In this document: positions 31,046 through 39,278 of the stretch, in pieces
How positions within the stretch are numbered: the stretch's first letter is position 1
Layout: every line of letters begins with the position of its first letter
Assembly: GCA_002307235.1 (NCBI GenBank)
Contig: DBTV01000029.1
Location: 2,561-66,560, forward strand
Length of the DNA stretch: 64,000 nt
Direction: 5' to 3'
From: Acidobacteriaceae bacterium UBA1307
GTDB taxonomy: Bacteria; Acidobacteriota; Terriglobia; Terriglobales; Acidobacteriaceae
Notes under the pieces: generated by a model
What the model was told of the DNA's origin: nothing
The model's input: only the letters and a program-made list of their open reading frames with translations
The model's database searches: none
Position numbers and translations under genes: made by a program

Positions 31046-33616
31046 ATGGCAAAAGCAGTTACGGAAATGGCGATAGGCGGCCTCGCGATCGGGGCCTCTT
31101 TTGCTTTACCTGGGCTCGGTGTGGCTTTGACTGCCACGATGCACGGCGCGTTGATCAGCATGGGCGGATCGATGGCCCTGTCGGGTGGCATGAGCGGCTT
31201 GGCGGCGCTTACGTCGCGCAATACCGGCATTGCTGTCGGTGTCACCTCGCCAGTCGGTCCGTGGAATTACGTCTACGGCCGCCAAAAGGTGGGCGGCGTC
31301 AAGATCTTCGAGGATGCTAACAGTAACGCTGGCGGGGCCACAACCAGCAACAATAAACAGTTGCATCGCGTGTACGCTCTGGCCTGCCATCCATGCAATA
31401 TCCGCGGCGGGTGGCAGTTGCGCGTCGACGGTAAACAGGTTTTGATGGAGTCTGTGGGGACCAGCGGCTGGAAAAGCTATTCGCCCACTCAGATCCAGAT
31501 CGATATTTCGTCGATCAGCCGTACGAACGGCGTTGTGACGATGAAACTTACGTCGGCAATGAGTGGCCAGGACGGCCTGCCGCTGATTGTCGCCAATGTT
31601 TCGGACAACACCTTGAACGGCATGTGGATCGTGACGCAGCCAGATCCTGATGATGCCACGACATACACATATATCTGCGGTGGCGACGATGCGACCAGCT
31701 CGGGCGGTTATGCGAAAACCACATACGCCGACTACAAAGACAAGATCTATGTCGAGATCCTCGACGGCACGCACACGGCCAGCTTCACGAAGCTGCTCGA
31801 GGCCGGCACGAGCTGGAGCTCGACAGATCTGTGCTTGGGTCGCACCGTGGCGTATGTGCAGCTTGGCTACGACTCGGGCGTCTTCCCGTCTGCGATTCCG
31901 AATCTGTCGTGGGTGATCTACGGCAAAAACGACATCTACGATCCGCGCACTGGAACAAAGGGGTACAGCAACAACGCGGCGCTTTGCATTGCCGATTACA
32001 TGAGCCTGCCGCGCATACGTGGCGGCTACGGATTGACGATCGGCACCAGCATTCCGACCGACAACCTGATCGCTGCAGCAAACATCTGCGACGAACAGGT
32101 ATCGCTTGCTGCAGGCGGAACCGAGGCGCGCTATGCATGTGACTGCTATGTGCAGCTCAACCAGACACGCGGCGCAATTCTGCAGAGTCTGCTCTCGTCG
32201 TGCGCCGGCCGACTCAGTTATCAGGGCGGTCAGTATTCGATCTTTCCCGGTGCCTGGGTAGAGCCGACACTCGACTTGACCGAGGCAGATCTGGTCGGAC
32301 CGATTGAATGGTCGCCCCGGCTCTCGATTCGCGACACGTGCAACGCGGTGAAAGGATCGTATACATCGCCGGAAAATGGCTGGCAGCTCGGCGACTTCCC
32401 GGCCTATATGTGCGATTACGAGCACGGGTATGGCGCTGTTACGGACGATGGTGAGGGGGACGCCTATTACGTAGAGGATGGCTATGAGCGCCTCTTCAAA
32501 GAGATTCACCTGCCCTGCACGAGCTCGAGTGCGACGGCGCAGCGACTTGGCAAGATCGAGATGATGCGGACGCGCTATCAGGGGCGCGGGAAACTGCGTT
32601 GCAGTATGCGTGCCTATCAGGCTGTTGCGCTCGACACGATTACGCTCACGCACTCGCGCTATAAATGGCAGAAAAAAGTCTTTGAGGTACTCCAGAGCGA
32701 CTTCGTCGAGGATAGCTCGCAAGGCGGTGCGCCAACGCTGGTTGTCGAACTCCAGATTGCCGAGACCGGGTCGAACATCTACGACTGGGCAACCACGGAG
32801 CAATTGACGCCGGAGGGGTACAAGTATCCGCAATATGTCGATGGCAGAATCGTTCTCAAGCCGAGCACGGTGACCACGTACAGCGGACCAGGCGCAACGA
32901 TCGACGGCACGGTATATCCGAGCACGATTTCGACCAGCGCGGATGGGCTCGAGCGCAACTCTCTCTTCGTGATGTGGACACTGGCCAGTGACAGCTTTGT
33001 AACAGACGGCGGCAACATCGAGGTGCAGTGGCAGCTTGCGAACGATTCGGCATGGACAGCAATGCCGTTGCTCAGCGGATCTGCGACGTGCTGCTACATC
33101 AACAACGTCAACGATGGATCGCAGTACAACGTGCGCGTGCGCGCTATCAATACGCTGGGGGTCAGCAGTGACTGGGTTACGTCTGGACCAGCGACTGTGT
33201 CGGATACCTCGTCGATCATCACCGTGTCGGCCGAGGACGTGTCGAGCGGCACGCTTTCCACGTCGGTTCTGCCGGCGTCGGTGGCGGCTCTGGCCACGGC
33301 CAGCACCAGCAGCGTAACGGCGGCATTGGGGGACGCGGCGGTGGTAGGCGCGGGCGCTACGGTTAAGGTCGGCGGATCGGCCGCGACTGGCTCCATCACG
33401 CTCACAACAGGGACCGGCACGCTCGTTGCCGGCGCGCTCTGCAAAATCACCTTTGGCTCTACGTTGTCGGCCGCGCCGCAAGGCGTTTGCGTGCCGAACG
33501 GCGTATCAATGAGCGGCCTGGGATGGTCGACATCGACCACGGGCCTCACTCTAACGACCACGGCGGCGCTTGCCCCGTCAACCACGTATCAGATCGGCTA
33601 CTCGTTGTCGTCGTAG
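31046..33616 (+). CDS. central tail-tip protein (J-like)
   Basis: 856 aa from ATG 31046 (AGGG upstream). N-terminal hydrophobic glycine-rich part (GGLAIGASFALPGLGVALTA), then VGVTSPVGPWNYVYGRQKVG, DIYDPRTGTKGYSNNAALCI ADYM and RGAILQSLLSSCAGRLSYQG, characteristic of J-type hub proteins. Around 630-730 lies an FN3-like domain (GNIEVQWQLANDSAWTAMPL, YNVRVRAINTLGVSSDWV). The last ~110 residues are a T/S/A/G-rich beta module, perhaps the host-recognition tip. Confidence 0.85.
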   Translation: MAKAVTEMAIGGLAIGASFALPGLGVALTATMHGALISMGGSMALSGGMSGLAALTSRNTGIAVGVTSPVGPWNYVYGRQKVGGVKIFEDANSNAGGATTSNNKQLHRVYALACHPCNIRGGWQLRVDGKQVLMESVGTSGWKSYSPTQIQIDISSISRTNGVVTMKLTSAMSGQDGLPLIVANVSDNTLNGMWIVTQPDPDDATTYTYICGGDDATSSGGYAKTTYADYKDKIYVEILDGTHTASFTKLLEAGTSWSSTDLCLGRTVAYVQLGYDSGVFPSAIPNLSWVIYGKNDIYDPRTGTKGYSNNAALCIADYMSLPRIRGGYGLTIGTSIPTDNLIAAANICDEQVSLAAGGTEARYACDCYVQLNQTRGAILQSLLSSCAGRLSYQGGQYSIFPGAWVEPTLDLTEADLVGPIEWSPRLSIRDTCNAVKGSYTSPENGWQLGDFPAYMCDYEHGYGAVTDDGEGDAYYVEDGYERLFKEIHLPCTSSSATAQRLGKIEMMRTRYQGRGKLRCSMRAYQAVALDTITLTHSRYKWQKKVFEVLQSDFVEDSSQGGAPTLVVELQIAETGSNIYDWATTEQLTPEGYKYPQYVDGRIVLKPSTVTTYSGPGATIDGTVYPSTISTSADGLERNSLFVMWTLASDSFVTDGGNIEVQWQLANDSAWTAMPLLSGSATCCYINNVNDGSQYNVRVRAINTLGVSSDWVTSGPATVSDTSSIITVSAEDVSSGTLSTSVLPASVAALATASTSSVTAALGDAAVVGAGATVKVGGSAATGSITLTTGTGTLVAGALCKITFGSTLSAAPQGVCVPNGVSMSGLGWSTSTTGLTLTTTAALAPSTTYQIGYSLSS

Positions 33617-33629
33617 CCGGGAGAGTTCC

Positions 33630-34064
33630 ATGCAAATTTCAGAAAAAGCCCTCGAGCTGATTAAGCAGTGCGAGGGGTTCCGGAGCCACGCCTATCGCGA
33701 CCTGACTGGCCATCCTACGATTGGCTACGGCCACAAGCTCACGCCGCGTGAGGCCTTTCCGGTGGGCATTACGCAGAGCGCCGCCCTCGCGCTCCTCGAG
33801 CGCGACGTGCAGACTGCAGAAGCCGAGGTGGCCAGCCTGGTCAAAGTGCAGCTCACGCAAGGCCAGGTCGACGCGCTCGTCGATTTTACGTTCAATCTCG
33901 GTTCTGGTCGCCTGGCGGGCTCCACGTTGCTGCGACTGCTCAATGCTGGCGAGCATGATGCCGCCGGCAACCAGTTGCTGCGCTGGGACCGTGCCGACGG
34001 GAAACCTAACGCCGATTTGCACGCGCGGCGTCAGGCCGAGCTTGCGCTTTGGAAATCCGCGTAA
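33630..34064 (+). CDS. endolysin, GH24 lysozyme
   Basis: 144 aa from ATG 33630 (GGGAGAG upstream). The T4-lysozyme-type triad is perfectly spaced: E15, D24 and T30 in KQCEGFRSHAYRD...HPTIGYGH. VDALVDFTFNLGSGRLAGST and RRQAELALWKS complete the family. No signal peptide, so a holin is needed; none is certain nearby. Length fits the short form of the family. Confidence 0.93.
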   Translation: MQISEKALELIKQCEGFRSHAYRDLTGHPTIGYGHKLTPREAFPVGITQSAALALLERDVQTAEAEVASLVKVQLTQGQVDALVDFTFNLGSGRLAGSTLLRLLNAGEHDAAGNQLLRWDRADGKPNADLHARRQAELALWKSA

Positions 34065-34092
34065 TGTCCTGCAATTTTCCCGGTTTCCCTTC

Positions 34093-34120
34093 TTGACATA
34101 TAAGCGAAAACGCTTATACT
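34093..34120 (+). promoter_or_regulatory. hicAB promoter with palindromic operator in the spacer
   Basis: Consensus TTGACA (34093-34098), 16-bp spacer, TATACT (34115-34120). The palindrome TATAAGCG-AAAA-CGCTTATA (34099-34118) fills the spacer and overlaps the -10, a natural binding site for the HicB DNA-binding domain. Confidence 0.85.
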
Positions 34121-34126
34121 TGAGTC

Positions 34127-34303
34127 ATGAAGAGCAGCGAGCTAAAGCGGTGGCTTGAAAAGCAAGGTGCAATTCTGATGCCTGCAAAGGGATCGCATTT
34201 CAGGGTCGAACTGAACGGCAACGTCTCTTATCTTCCGATGCACAACAAAGAGTTAGGCACCGGTCTGGTAGAGACCATCAAGAAGCAGCTGAAAATCAAG
34301 TAA
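34127..34303 (+). CDS. hicA: HicA-type mRNA interferase toxin
   Basis: 58 aa. Double-stranded-RNA-binding-like fold with the catalytic His in MPAKGSHFRVE and the terminal GLVETIKKQLKIK typical of HicA. ATG begins six bases after the -10 box, where transcription should start, so the mRNA appears leaderless. Toxin first, antitoxin second, as usual for hicAB. Probably stabilises the prophage or blocks other phages. Confidence 0.9.
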   Translation: MKSSELKRWLEKQGAILMPAKGSHFRVELNGNVSYLPMHNKELGTGLVETIKKQLKIK

Positions 34304-34343
34304 GCTGCTTCGCACCACATTAGCTCACACTGCGGGAGGTTGT

Positions 34344-34760
34344 ATGCGTTATCCGGTGGATCTCAAAAAAGACGGAAAGTTTATCCTCGTCACGTTTCCG
34401 GATGTCCCGGAGGCTATCACTCAGGGCAACGACGAAGAGGACGCGCTCGTTCATGCGCGTGACGTGCTGGAATCGGCGATTGAGTATTACCTCGGCGAGA
34501 AAAAAGCGGTTCCCGTGCCGAAACGGCGCATAAAGCCCGGACAGCATTTCGTCGAGTTGCCAATAGGGCTTTCTGCGAAAGTTCTTTTGCTTAACGAGAT
34601 GCTTGCGCAGAAGGTGCGGCCGGCTGAGCTGGCCCGGCGCATGAAGGTGCGGCCGCAGGACATTACGCGCCTGACGGACCTGCGGTATGGCTCGAAGATC
34701 GAGGGGCTCGCTGCAGCATTTCAGGCACTCGGTAAAACGTTAGAGCTGCGCGCCGTGTAG
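34344..34760 (+). CDS. hicB: HicB-type antitoxin with HTH
   Basis: 138 aa with GGGAGG before ATG. The N-terminal partial RNase H fold (MRYPVDLKKDGKFILVTFPD VPEAITQGNDEEDAL) neutralises HicA; the C-terminal region (LAQKVRPAELARRMKVRPQD ITRLTDL) is an XRE-type helix-turn-helix that should bind the palindrome upstream of hicA. Confidence 0.92.
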   Translation: MRYPVDLKKDGKFILVTFPDVPEAITQGNDEEDALVHARDVLESAIEYYLGEKKAVPVPKRRIKPGQHFVELPIGLSAKVLLLNEMLAQKVRPAELARRMKVRPQDITRLTDLRYGSKIEGLAAAFQALGKTLELRAV

Positions 34761-34794
34761 GCGGCATAACCAACAAACAGTTTTCGAGCACATG

Positions 34795-34823
34795 AGCCGG
34801 ATCCGCGAGGGTTCGGCTTTTTT
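34795..34823 (+). terminator. terminator of hicAB
   Basis: AGCCGGATCC pairs with GGGTTCGGCT (one G-U and one mismatch-like pair) around GCGA, followed by six T. Confidence 0.8.
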
Positions 34824-35033
34824 GTGCCCGCAAAAGGGGGATCTGTGGGCTTGATCTATTTTGCCGGTGAAGGTGCGCGGCACGGCTGGCCGCCGTGGCA
34901 CGCTCTTTTCGGCGCTCTTGCCGCTTTGGTGGGAGCGATTCTTGGCCGTCGGACGCATGTGCGTCGGGCGGCATTTTCTTTGGGCAAACAACAACATCTG
35001 CCGGCAATGCCGGCAGGGGAAGAGAGCATTATC
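34824..35033 (+). other. leader region of the next gene with two hairpins
   Basis: GCCG...GACGC-ATGT-GCGTC...CGGC (34945-34972) followed by ATTTTCTTT looks like a terminator; a perfect 19-bp palindrome CTGCCGGCA-A-TGCCGGCAG follows at 34998-35016. The same frame as the next gene is open back to GTG 34845 (RBS GGGGG), which would add 63 residues with a membrane helix (LFGALAALVGAIL), a possible holin-like N-terminus. The two readings cannot be separated here. Confidence 0.4.
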
Positions 35034-35636
35034 GTGGCGAAATTTGAATCGTGGTTGAGCAAGGCTGGCAAGGCGGCCGTGGTTGCGGCGAAGAACGTTG
35101 TGGCGAACATCCGGCCGGCGGCCGAGGAAGTGCAGAAGCTCGAGCCGGTCGCGGACCTGGTCCTCGGACCGTACGGTGCCGACTTTAACCTGGTCGTCGA
35201 TGCGATCGTCAGCGTCGAGCAGGCCTATGCGGTTCTGGCTCCTGCCGGCGGCGCGGGCAGCGTGAAGGCTGCCACGGTGCTGCAGCTGGTCAAGGAAACG
35301 CTGCTGCCGAAGCTGGTCGCGTCGGGCATGACGAGCGAGGCGGCTGAGGCTTACCTCGTGCGCTACATCGACGCGGCCGTGCTGCTGCTCAATGGCCCGC
35401 TGGCCACCCCGAGCTCAGCGCAGGCCTCCGTGTCGACTACCGAGGATTCGACCAGCACGACTTCGACCGATGCGACGGCCGACACTGCGACCACAGATAC
35501 CGTGGCGGCCGCCAGTTCGACGGATAGCACTACGGCGATAAGCTCCGATGCGACCGCCGAGGCTTCCACGGTGGTCGATGCGACCAGCAGCACTGATACG
35601 TCGACCAGTACCGACACGACCGCTGCAGCGGCCTAA
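35034..35636 (+). CDS. phage accessory protein with Ser/Thr-rich tail
   Basis: 200 aa from GTG 35034 (AGAGAG seven bases upstream). Residues 1-125 are alanine/valine-rich helices (KAAVVAAKNVVANIRPAAEE, NLVVDAIVSVEQAYAVLAPA); residues ~127-200 consist almost only of S, T, A, D and V. Lies between lysis and secreted genes and ends at a terminator. No family recognised. Confidence 0.55.
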   Translation: MAKFESWLSKAGKAAVVAAKNVVANIRPAAEEVQKLEPVADLVLGPYGADFNLVVDAIVSVEQAYAVLAPAGGAGSVKAATVLQLVKETLLPKLVASGMTSEAAEAYLVRYIDAAVLLLNGPLATPSSAQASVSTTEDSTSTTSTDATADTATTDTVAAASSTDSTTAISSDATAEASTVVDATSSTDTSTSTDTTAAAA

Positions 35637-35654
35637 TGCGGATTGCCTTACCTG

Positions 35655-35687
35655 GGCGGTGGCCATGTGCTGCCGCCTTTTTCTTTT
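35655..35687 (+). terminator. terminator
   Basis: GGCGG (35655-35659) pairs with CCGCC (35673-35677), followed by TTTTTCTTTT. Confidence 0.7.
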
Positions 35688-35724
35688 CAGGCCGATCGGC
35701 CAAACCGAAAGAGAGTACGCAATA

Positions 35725-36309
35725 ATGAGTATCGTTTGCCGCCTGCGCGCGACTGTTGTGGCCCTGTCCATGTTTGCGGGCCTGAGTGGCTTCGCCTTTG
35801 CCCAAACCTCCAGCTCCTCGAGCAGCAGCTCGACCAGCACGACCACTGCGTCGACCACGGCCAGCACTCTGGCGTTTTCGGCCAGCGATGACGCCGTGGG
35901 CATCTACGACAATGGCTCGTGGGACGCGGCCAATCTGATCACCGAGGATCTGCCGTTCGTCTATCTCAACGCCGACAAAACCTCGTACGTATCGATTCAG
36001 GGCCGCGAGCTGTCGGCCTCGGCCAGTGGCTTCAGTTTCTATGGCGCTGGCCTGGCCTATACGCCGTATCTGAGCTTTTTGGATAAGACCACGGTCGGCT
36101 CCGACAAGCTGGGACTGACCGTGAGCGCGGCGATCGGCAACAAGATCTATACCTCCGGCACCAACTCGCATATCGCGGGCCTGTTCAACATCACCACCAA
36201 GTACCGGATCTCGAGCACGGTTAGCTTCAACACGTTGCAGTTCGGTGCTCTGGTCGCGCCTGGCGGCACCAGTTACTACATCAGCTCGGGCATGACCAAG
36301 TATTTCTAG
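35725..36309 (+). CDS. exported protein, possibly outer-membrane
   Basis: 194 aa. Signal peptide LRATVVALSMFAGLSGFAFA with cleavage before QTSSSSS, a Ser/Thr linker (~28-50), then amphipathic strands: FSFYGAGLAYTPYLSFLD, LGLTVSAAIGNKIYTSG, HIAGLFNITTKYRISSTVSF, ending in aromatic KYF as outer-membrane barrels do. Expression from a prophage would modify the lysogen surface, for example to block adsorption. Inference. Confidence 0.55.
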   Translation: MSIVCRLRATVVALSMFAGLSGFAFAQTSSSSSSSSTSTTTASTTASTLAFSASDDAVGIYDNGSWDAANLITEDLPFVYLNADKTSYVSIQGRELSASASGFSFYGAGLAYTPYLSFLDKTTVGSDKLGLTVSAAIGNKIYTSGTNSHIAGLFNITTKYRISSTVSFNTLQFGALVAPGGTSYYISSGMTKYF

Positions 36310-36323
36310 CCAGCGAGGCGGCG

Positions 36324-36989
36324 ATGAAGATTGGCAGAATGATCTTTGTGAGGGTGGCGGCCGCCTGGCTGTCGCCCTCGGCTTTTCTGTTTGTGGTGCT
36401 GGGTGCGTTGGCTTGGATTTATGTGCCGCAAGTGGCCACGCGCGGCCTGGCGGCGCTCGATGGCGTCAATGGCGTGCTCGACACGCTCAACCGGCCTGAG
36501 ACGGGCTTGCTTGCCCGCGCGGATGCGACACTGGCCAACGTCGACACTGCCTCGAGGGCGTGGAGCGCGTCAAGCCAGCAACAGGCGGCCAGCGTGGGCG
36601 CGATTCTGCGCGATACGCGGGCAACGCTCTGGCAGGTCAACCATGCGGTCGCGGGTCTGGGGCCGCTGACGGGTGCGCTCACGAAAACGGTACAGAGCGC
36701 GAATGCGGCGCTCGTGTCGACGGACCGGGCGGCTGTTGGTCTCGTGCCGCTCGAGGCGCAGCTCGGGGCAACGGCGCGCGAATATGAGCAGGTGGGTGCG
36801 GCAGCCGTGCCGGTGCTCGACAATACACAACTGGCCACGCGCGAGGTCGTCGGCATGACGGTCGATGGCCATCGCGTCGCGGATCACCTCGAGCGCGTCT
36901 TTGACCGGCCCACGCGGTGGTGGGAAAAGATTCTGCCGACTGCGATTGTGTGGTGCGAGCGAGGGTGGCGGGCGGTGCGGCGGCTGTAA
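36324..36989 (+). CDS. membrane-anchored helical protein
   Basis: 221 aa. One N-terminal membrane helix (AFLFVVLGALAWIYVPQVA) then a ~150-residue region of repeated helical stretches rich in A, T, L and V with heptads (LLARADATLANVDTASRAWS, LTKTVQSANAALVSTDRAAV), and a Trp-rich basic end. Architecture resembles periplasmic or spanin-like coiled-coil proteins. Role in lysis is possible but unproven. Confidence 0.5.
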   Translation: MKIGRMIFVRVAAAWLSPSAFLFVVLGALAWIYVPQVATRGLAALDGVNGVLDTLNRPETGLLARADATLANVDTASRAWSASSQQQAASVGAILRDTRATLWQVNHAVAGLGPLTGALTKTVQSANAALVSTDRAAVGLVPLEAQLGATAREYEQVGAAAVPVLDNTQLATREVVGMTVDGHRVADHLERVFDRPTRWWEKILPTAIVWCERGWRAVRRL

Positions 36990-36996
36990 TATAGGC

Positions 36997-37035
36997 GCAA
37001 TAACAAACCGGCCTGAGTGGCCGGTCCGTTATTGC
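36997..37035. terminator. bidirectional terminator between converging genes
   Basis: GCAATAAC (36997-37004) and GTTATTGC (37028-37035) enclose CCGGCC-TGAGT-GGCCGG. It overlaps the stop codon of the minus-strand partition gene. Confidence 0.7.
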
Positions 37036-37289
37036 AAACTTTGCTTTAGTCTTTCGATGAGTGCGGCCTTAGTGTCGGCTTCTGCTGTCGGCTGTGGCGC
37101 TGTAAGTGTGGGCGCTGCAGGCGGCGTGCCGAGGCTTAGTGGGCCGCCTGCTTGTCGTTCGAGCTGCAGGCCGAGTGTGGCCAGCTCGCGAATCCGTCCA
37201 GCTCTATCCCTCGGATCAAAGCGATCGATGTCTGCTCGTAGGGTCGAGCTGGCTCCGATCGTTACGAGGACTTTGAGCGAGTCTGTCAT
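37029..37289 (-). CDS. ParR-like ribbon-helix-helix partition adaptor
   Basis: 86 aa from ATG 37289, which overlaps the stop of the actin gene as ATGA. The N-terminus (LKVLVTIGASSTLRADIDRF, DPRDRAGRIRELATLGLQLE) has the strand-helix-helix pattern of RHH DNA-binding proteins; the C-terminus is a Pro/Ala linker and a final helix (TKAALIERLKQSL) suited to binding filament ends. Small RHH adaptors encoded directly after an actin-like ATPase are the norm in type II partition systems. Confidence 0.68.
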   Translation of the reverse strand: MTDSLKVLVTIGASSTLRADIDRFDPRDRAGRIRELATLGLQLERQAGGPLSLGTPPAAPTLTAPQPTAEADTKAALIERLKQSLQ

Positions 37290-38287
37290 TGTGCGTAGCT
37301 CCAAAATCCGCGCGCATTGGCGCAGACGGTATCTTTGGCGGTGAGGATCTTGGCGTGAGGGTAGATGTGCTTTACCGCGTCCGCGTAAACCTTTGCCCCG
37401 CCTCCTGTCAGTAGTATCGCATCGTATGGGGCCGTGTCGAGGCGTAGGTTTTGGCGCATCTCGGCCAACGCCTGGCGTGCGGTAGTCGTTGCCGCCTTAG
37501 CGATATAGTCGGCAATCTCGATGACCTGGCCATAGACGGAGATCGAGCTACCGCCATCGCGCAGTGTCCGATCCAGTCTGTCGCGGCCCACGCTGCCGCC
37601 GTGATCGATCGCGATCAGGCGATTTGCCTCTTCGAGCGTGGCGGACATGGCTATTGTGGACGTGCCAGAGTATGCGCCGCGCATATCTCCGCCCTCGATC
37701 ACTGTCCAATCCGTCGAAAAGAATCCCGGATCGATGACGAGAACCCGAGAAGAGAGCACGGCCAGCTCGGCGTCGGAGGCTTGATTGGTCACGTAGTCGA
37801 GCCATGCGCCTACGGGCTGCGGGATAACATCGACCTGCTTGACGGTGATCTTGCGCTGCGGCGTGATCTGGTGCGTGCCCGTGAGCGCGGCGCGCAGTGT
37901 ATCCACGCGTCCGTTGTCCTGTGCTTGGCTGACAGGCAGGCCTGTGACTAGGCGGTCGATTGTGTCAGCGCCAGTGACCAGCAGGGCCGCGAGATATAGA
38001 GCCATGTACTGATCGGTGCTTGGATAGTCGGCGTGCAACTCGCGCGACCACCCGTCGAGCTTGGTGGGGTCGATGCCGGCGGCCCACGATTCGCCGCCGA
38101 TCTGCACCGTGGGGTAGTCGGAGTTCGTGCCACCGAAGGATCTAGGGAGCAAGGTGAGCGGCCCTGCACCGGATGGCAGGATGATGCTCTTCGGTTTTCC
38201 TGAGGCGGCGCCGGAGACGATTTTTACCGACGAATATCCGATGTCGATGGCTGCGTTGATCTGTGAGGTCGTGGTTGCTTTTGTCAT
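37286..38287 (-). CDS. ParM/StbA-like actin-type partition ATPase
   Basis: 333 aa from ATG 38287 (AGGAG eight bases upstream; the frame extends 29 codons further without an RBS). Phosphate-1 loop AAIDIGYSSVKIVSG at the N-terminus, LVIDPGFFSTDWTVIEGG (phosphate 2), and adenosine loop APYDAILLTGGGAKVYADAV near the C-terminus. These are the actin/ParM motifs. Forms filaments that push plasmid or phage DNA. In an integrated phage it suggests an extrachromosomal stage or intracellular positioning of replicating DNA. Confidence 0.85.
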   Translation of the reverse strand: MTKATTTSQINAAIDIGYSSVKIVSGAASGKPKSIILPSGAGPLTLLPRSFGGTNSDYPTVQIGGESWAAGIDPTKLDGWSRELHADYPSTDQYMALYLAALLVTGADTIDRLVTGLPVSQAQDNGRVDTLRAALTGTHQITPQRKITVKQVDVIPQPVGAWLDYVTNQASDAELAVLSSRVLVIDPGFFSTDWTVIEGGDMRGAYSGTSTIAMSATLEEANRLIAIDHGGSVGRDRLDRTLRDGGSSISVYGQVIEIADYIAKAATTTARQALAEMRQNLRLDTAPYDAILLTGGGAKVYADAVKHIYPHAKILTAKDTVCANARGFWSYAQ

Positions 38288-38300
38288 TCCCTTGGCTCCT

Positions 38301-38375
38301 GTAATGCTAAAGTAAGATAAAAGTACCACAGTAAAGATGGTAAAGCAAACAAAAGAGCGATAAAAGTACGACAAG
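38301..38375 (-). repeat. putative parC centromere/promoter repeats
   Basis: GATAAAAGTAC occurs twice (38316-38326 and 38359-38369, 43 bp apart) with several GTAAAG elements between, directly upstream of the actin gene. Direct repeats here are the expected ParR-binding centromere, usually also the autoregulated promoter. Confidence 0.55.
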
Positions 38376-38472
38376 TAGGCAGAGGCGGGAGTGCTCGCCT
38401 GTTGAGCGCAGCGAGTGGATCATGACGTGGATTGTCGGTGATTTTTGATGCGAACGGCGAAAATGGTGCTGG

Positions 38473-38691
38473 CTAGTCGACGCCAGCGAGGAGCTCGGAT
38501 AGTTTCAGGTCGAGAGCCGCAGCTATTTTGTGTAGCGTGCAGATGCCGGCTTCCGCTCTACCATTTTCGATCTGACTGACGGAGACCTGAGTCAAGCCGG
38601 ACTTGTCGGCCAAATGGGTCTGGGTTAGACCGGCCTTCCGACGCGCGAGCATGATCTTCCTACCGATCCGCATCTTAATATCTGGCGGCAT
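38473..38691 (-). CDS. XRE-family transcriptional regulator
   Basis: 72 aa; almost entirely one Cro/CI-type HTH: IGRKIMLARRKAGLTQTHLA, DKSGLTQVSVSQIENGRAEA, then CTLHKIAAALDLKLSELL. TATAAT (38723-38728 reversed) and an inverted repeat precede it. Candidate prophage repressor or regulator of the adjacent operon and partition genes; no other CI-like repressor is visible in the prophage. Confidence 0.85.
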   Translation of the reverse strand: MPPDIKMRIGRKIMLARRKAGLTQTHLADKSGLTQVSVSQIENGRAEAGICTLHKIAAALDLKLSELLAGVD

Positions 38692-38723
38692 ACCTGTAGG
38701 ATGGATGAATTAAAAGGGAGAAT

Positions 38724-38741
38724 TATAAAGGATACTTTATA
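38724..38741 (-). promoter_or_regulatory. operator-like inverted repeat at the XRE promoter
   Basis: ATAAAG-GATA-CTTTAT with one more pair outside overlaps the TATAAT of the XRE gene. A CGCACGTGCG palindrome lies at 38743-38752. The sequence resembles the GTACTTTTATC repeats upstream of the actin gene. Confidence 0.5.
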
Positions 38742-38780
38742 TCGCACGTGCGCAATTGTGTGATCGGAAATAATCGATGG

Positions 38781-39278
38781 TTATTGCTGGTGAAGGTGAT
38801 GGTGGAGAATTTCTTGTCCTTCAGGGGACTCTGCAAGGGCCTTCTTTGCTTTAGCTGTCCCGAGCTGCGTTAATGAGATGGTTCCATTGCCATTGTCGAA
38901 AAGGTTCTTCTTTCCGTTGTTTTGCGGGTTCGTCTGGTATGCGACGGAGTCTTGGATCGCCTGTTTGGGGCCGCTAGTTTTTCCCTGAAATCCTCCGGCG
39001 ACGATGTCGTTGATGATTGTGTTTTTTTCGCAGGGGCTTCCCTTGATAAAGAGGTAGGCCAAAATCGCATCAATTGGGTAGTCGAAATTGCCGAAAAAGC
39101 CGGGCTTCTGGGTTGTCTTACTGGCTGCGTTGATGATGCCGCGGTAAAGGACCCGCAGTTCGCGAGATTTTTTCGCAACATCGCCGCCCTGGGCCTCCAG
39201 GGCGGCATGGATGGCTTCCACGTTATCTTTGTGGATTTGCAGCAAAATATCGCTGTCATTTTGCGTGGTAATTGACAT
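38781..39278 (-). CDS. winged-helix-like protein of unknown function
   Basis: 165 aa from ATG 39278, overlapping the upstream stop (TAATG). Helical N-terminus, then a region resembling a winged helix: YPIDAILAYLFIKGSPCEKN, TIINDIVAGGFQGKTSGPKQ, ending in NLFDNGNGTISLTQLGTAKA. Poly-His end HHHLHQQ. Possibly a DNA-binding output protein of the membrane genes it is coupled to. Family not recognised. Confidence 0.6.
   Translation of the reverse strand: MSITTQNDSDILLQIHKDNVEAIHAALEAQGGDVAKKSRELRVLYRGIINAASKTTQKPGFFGNFDYPIDAILAYLFIKGSPCEKNTIINDIVAGGFQGKTSGPKQAIQDSVAYQTNPQNNGKKNLFDNGNGTISLTQLGTAKAKKALAESPEGQEILHHHLHQQ

Noticed and set aside
31106..33481. 791-codon minus-strand frame inside the tail-tip gene
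   Set aside because: Long only because of codon bias of the J-like gene; no start signal and no recognisable domain.
34824..35636. A single 270-codon gene with a holin N-terminus
   Set aside because: Possible, but a terminator-like hairpin and a palindrome lie in the first part; the shorter GTG 35034 start was preferred and the alternative noted.
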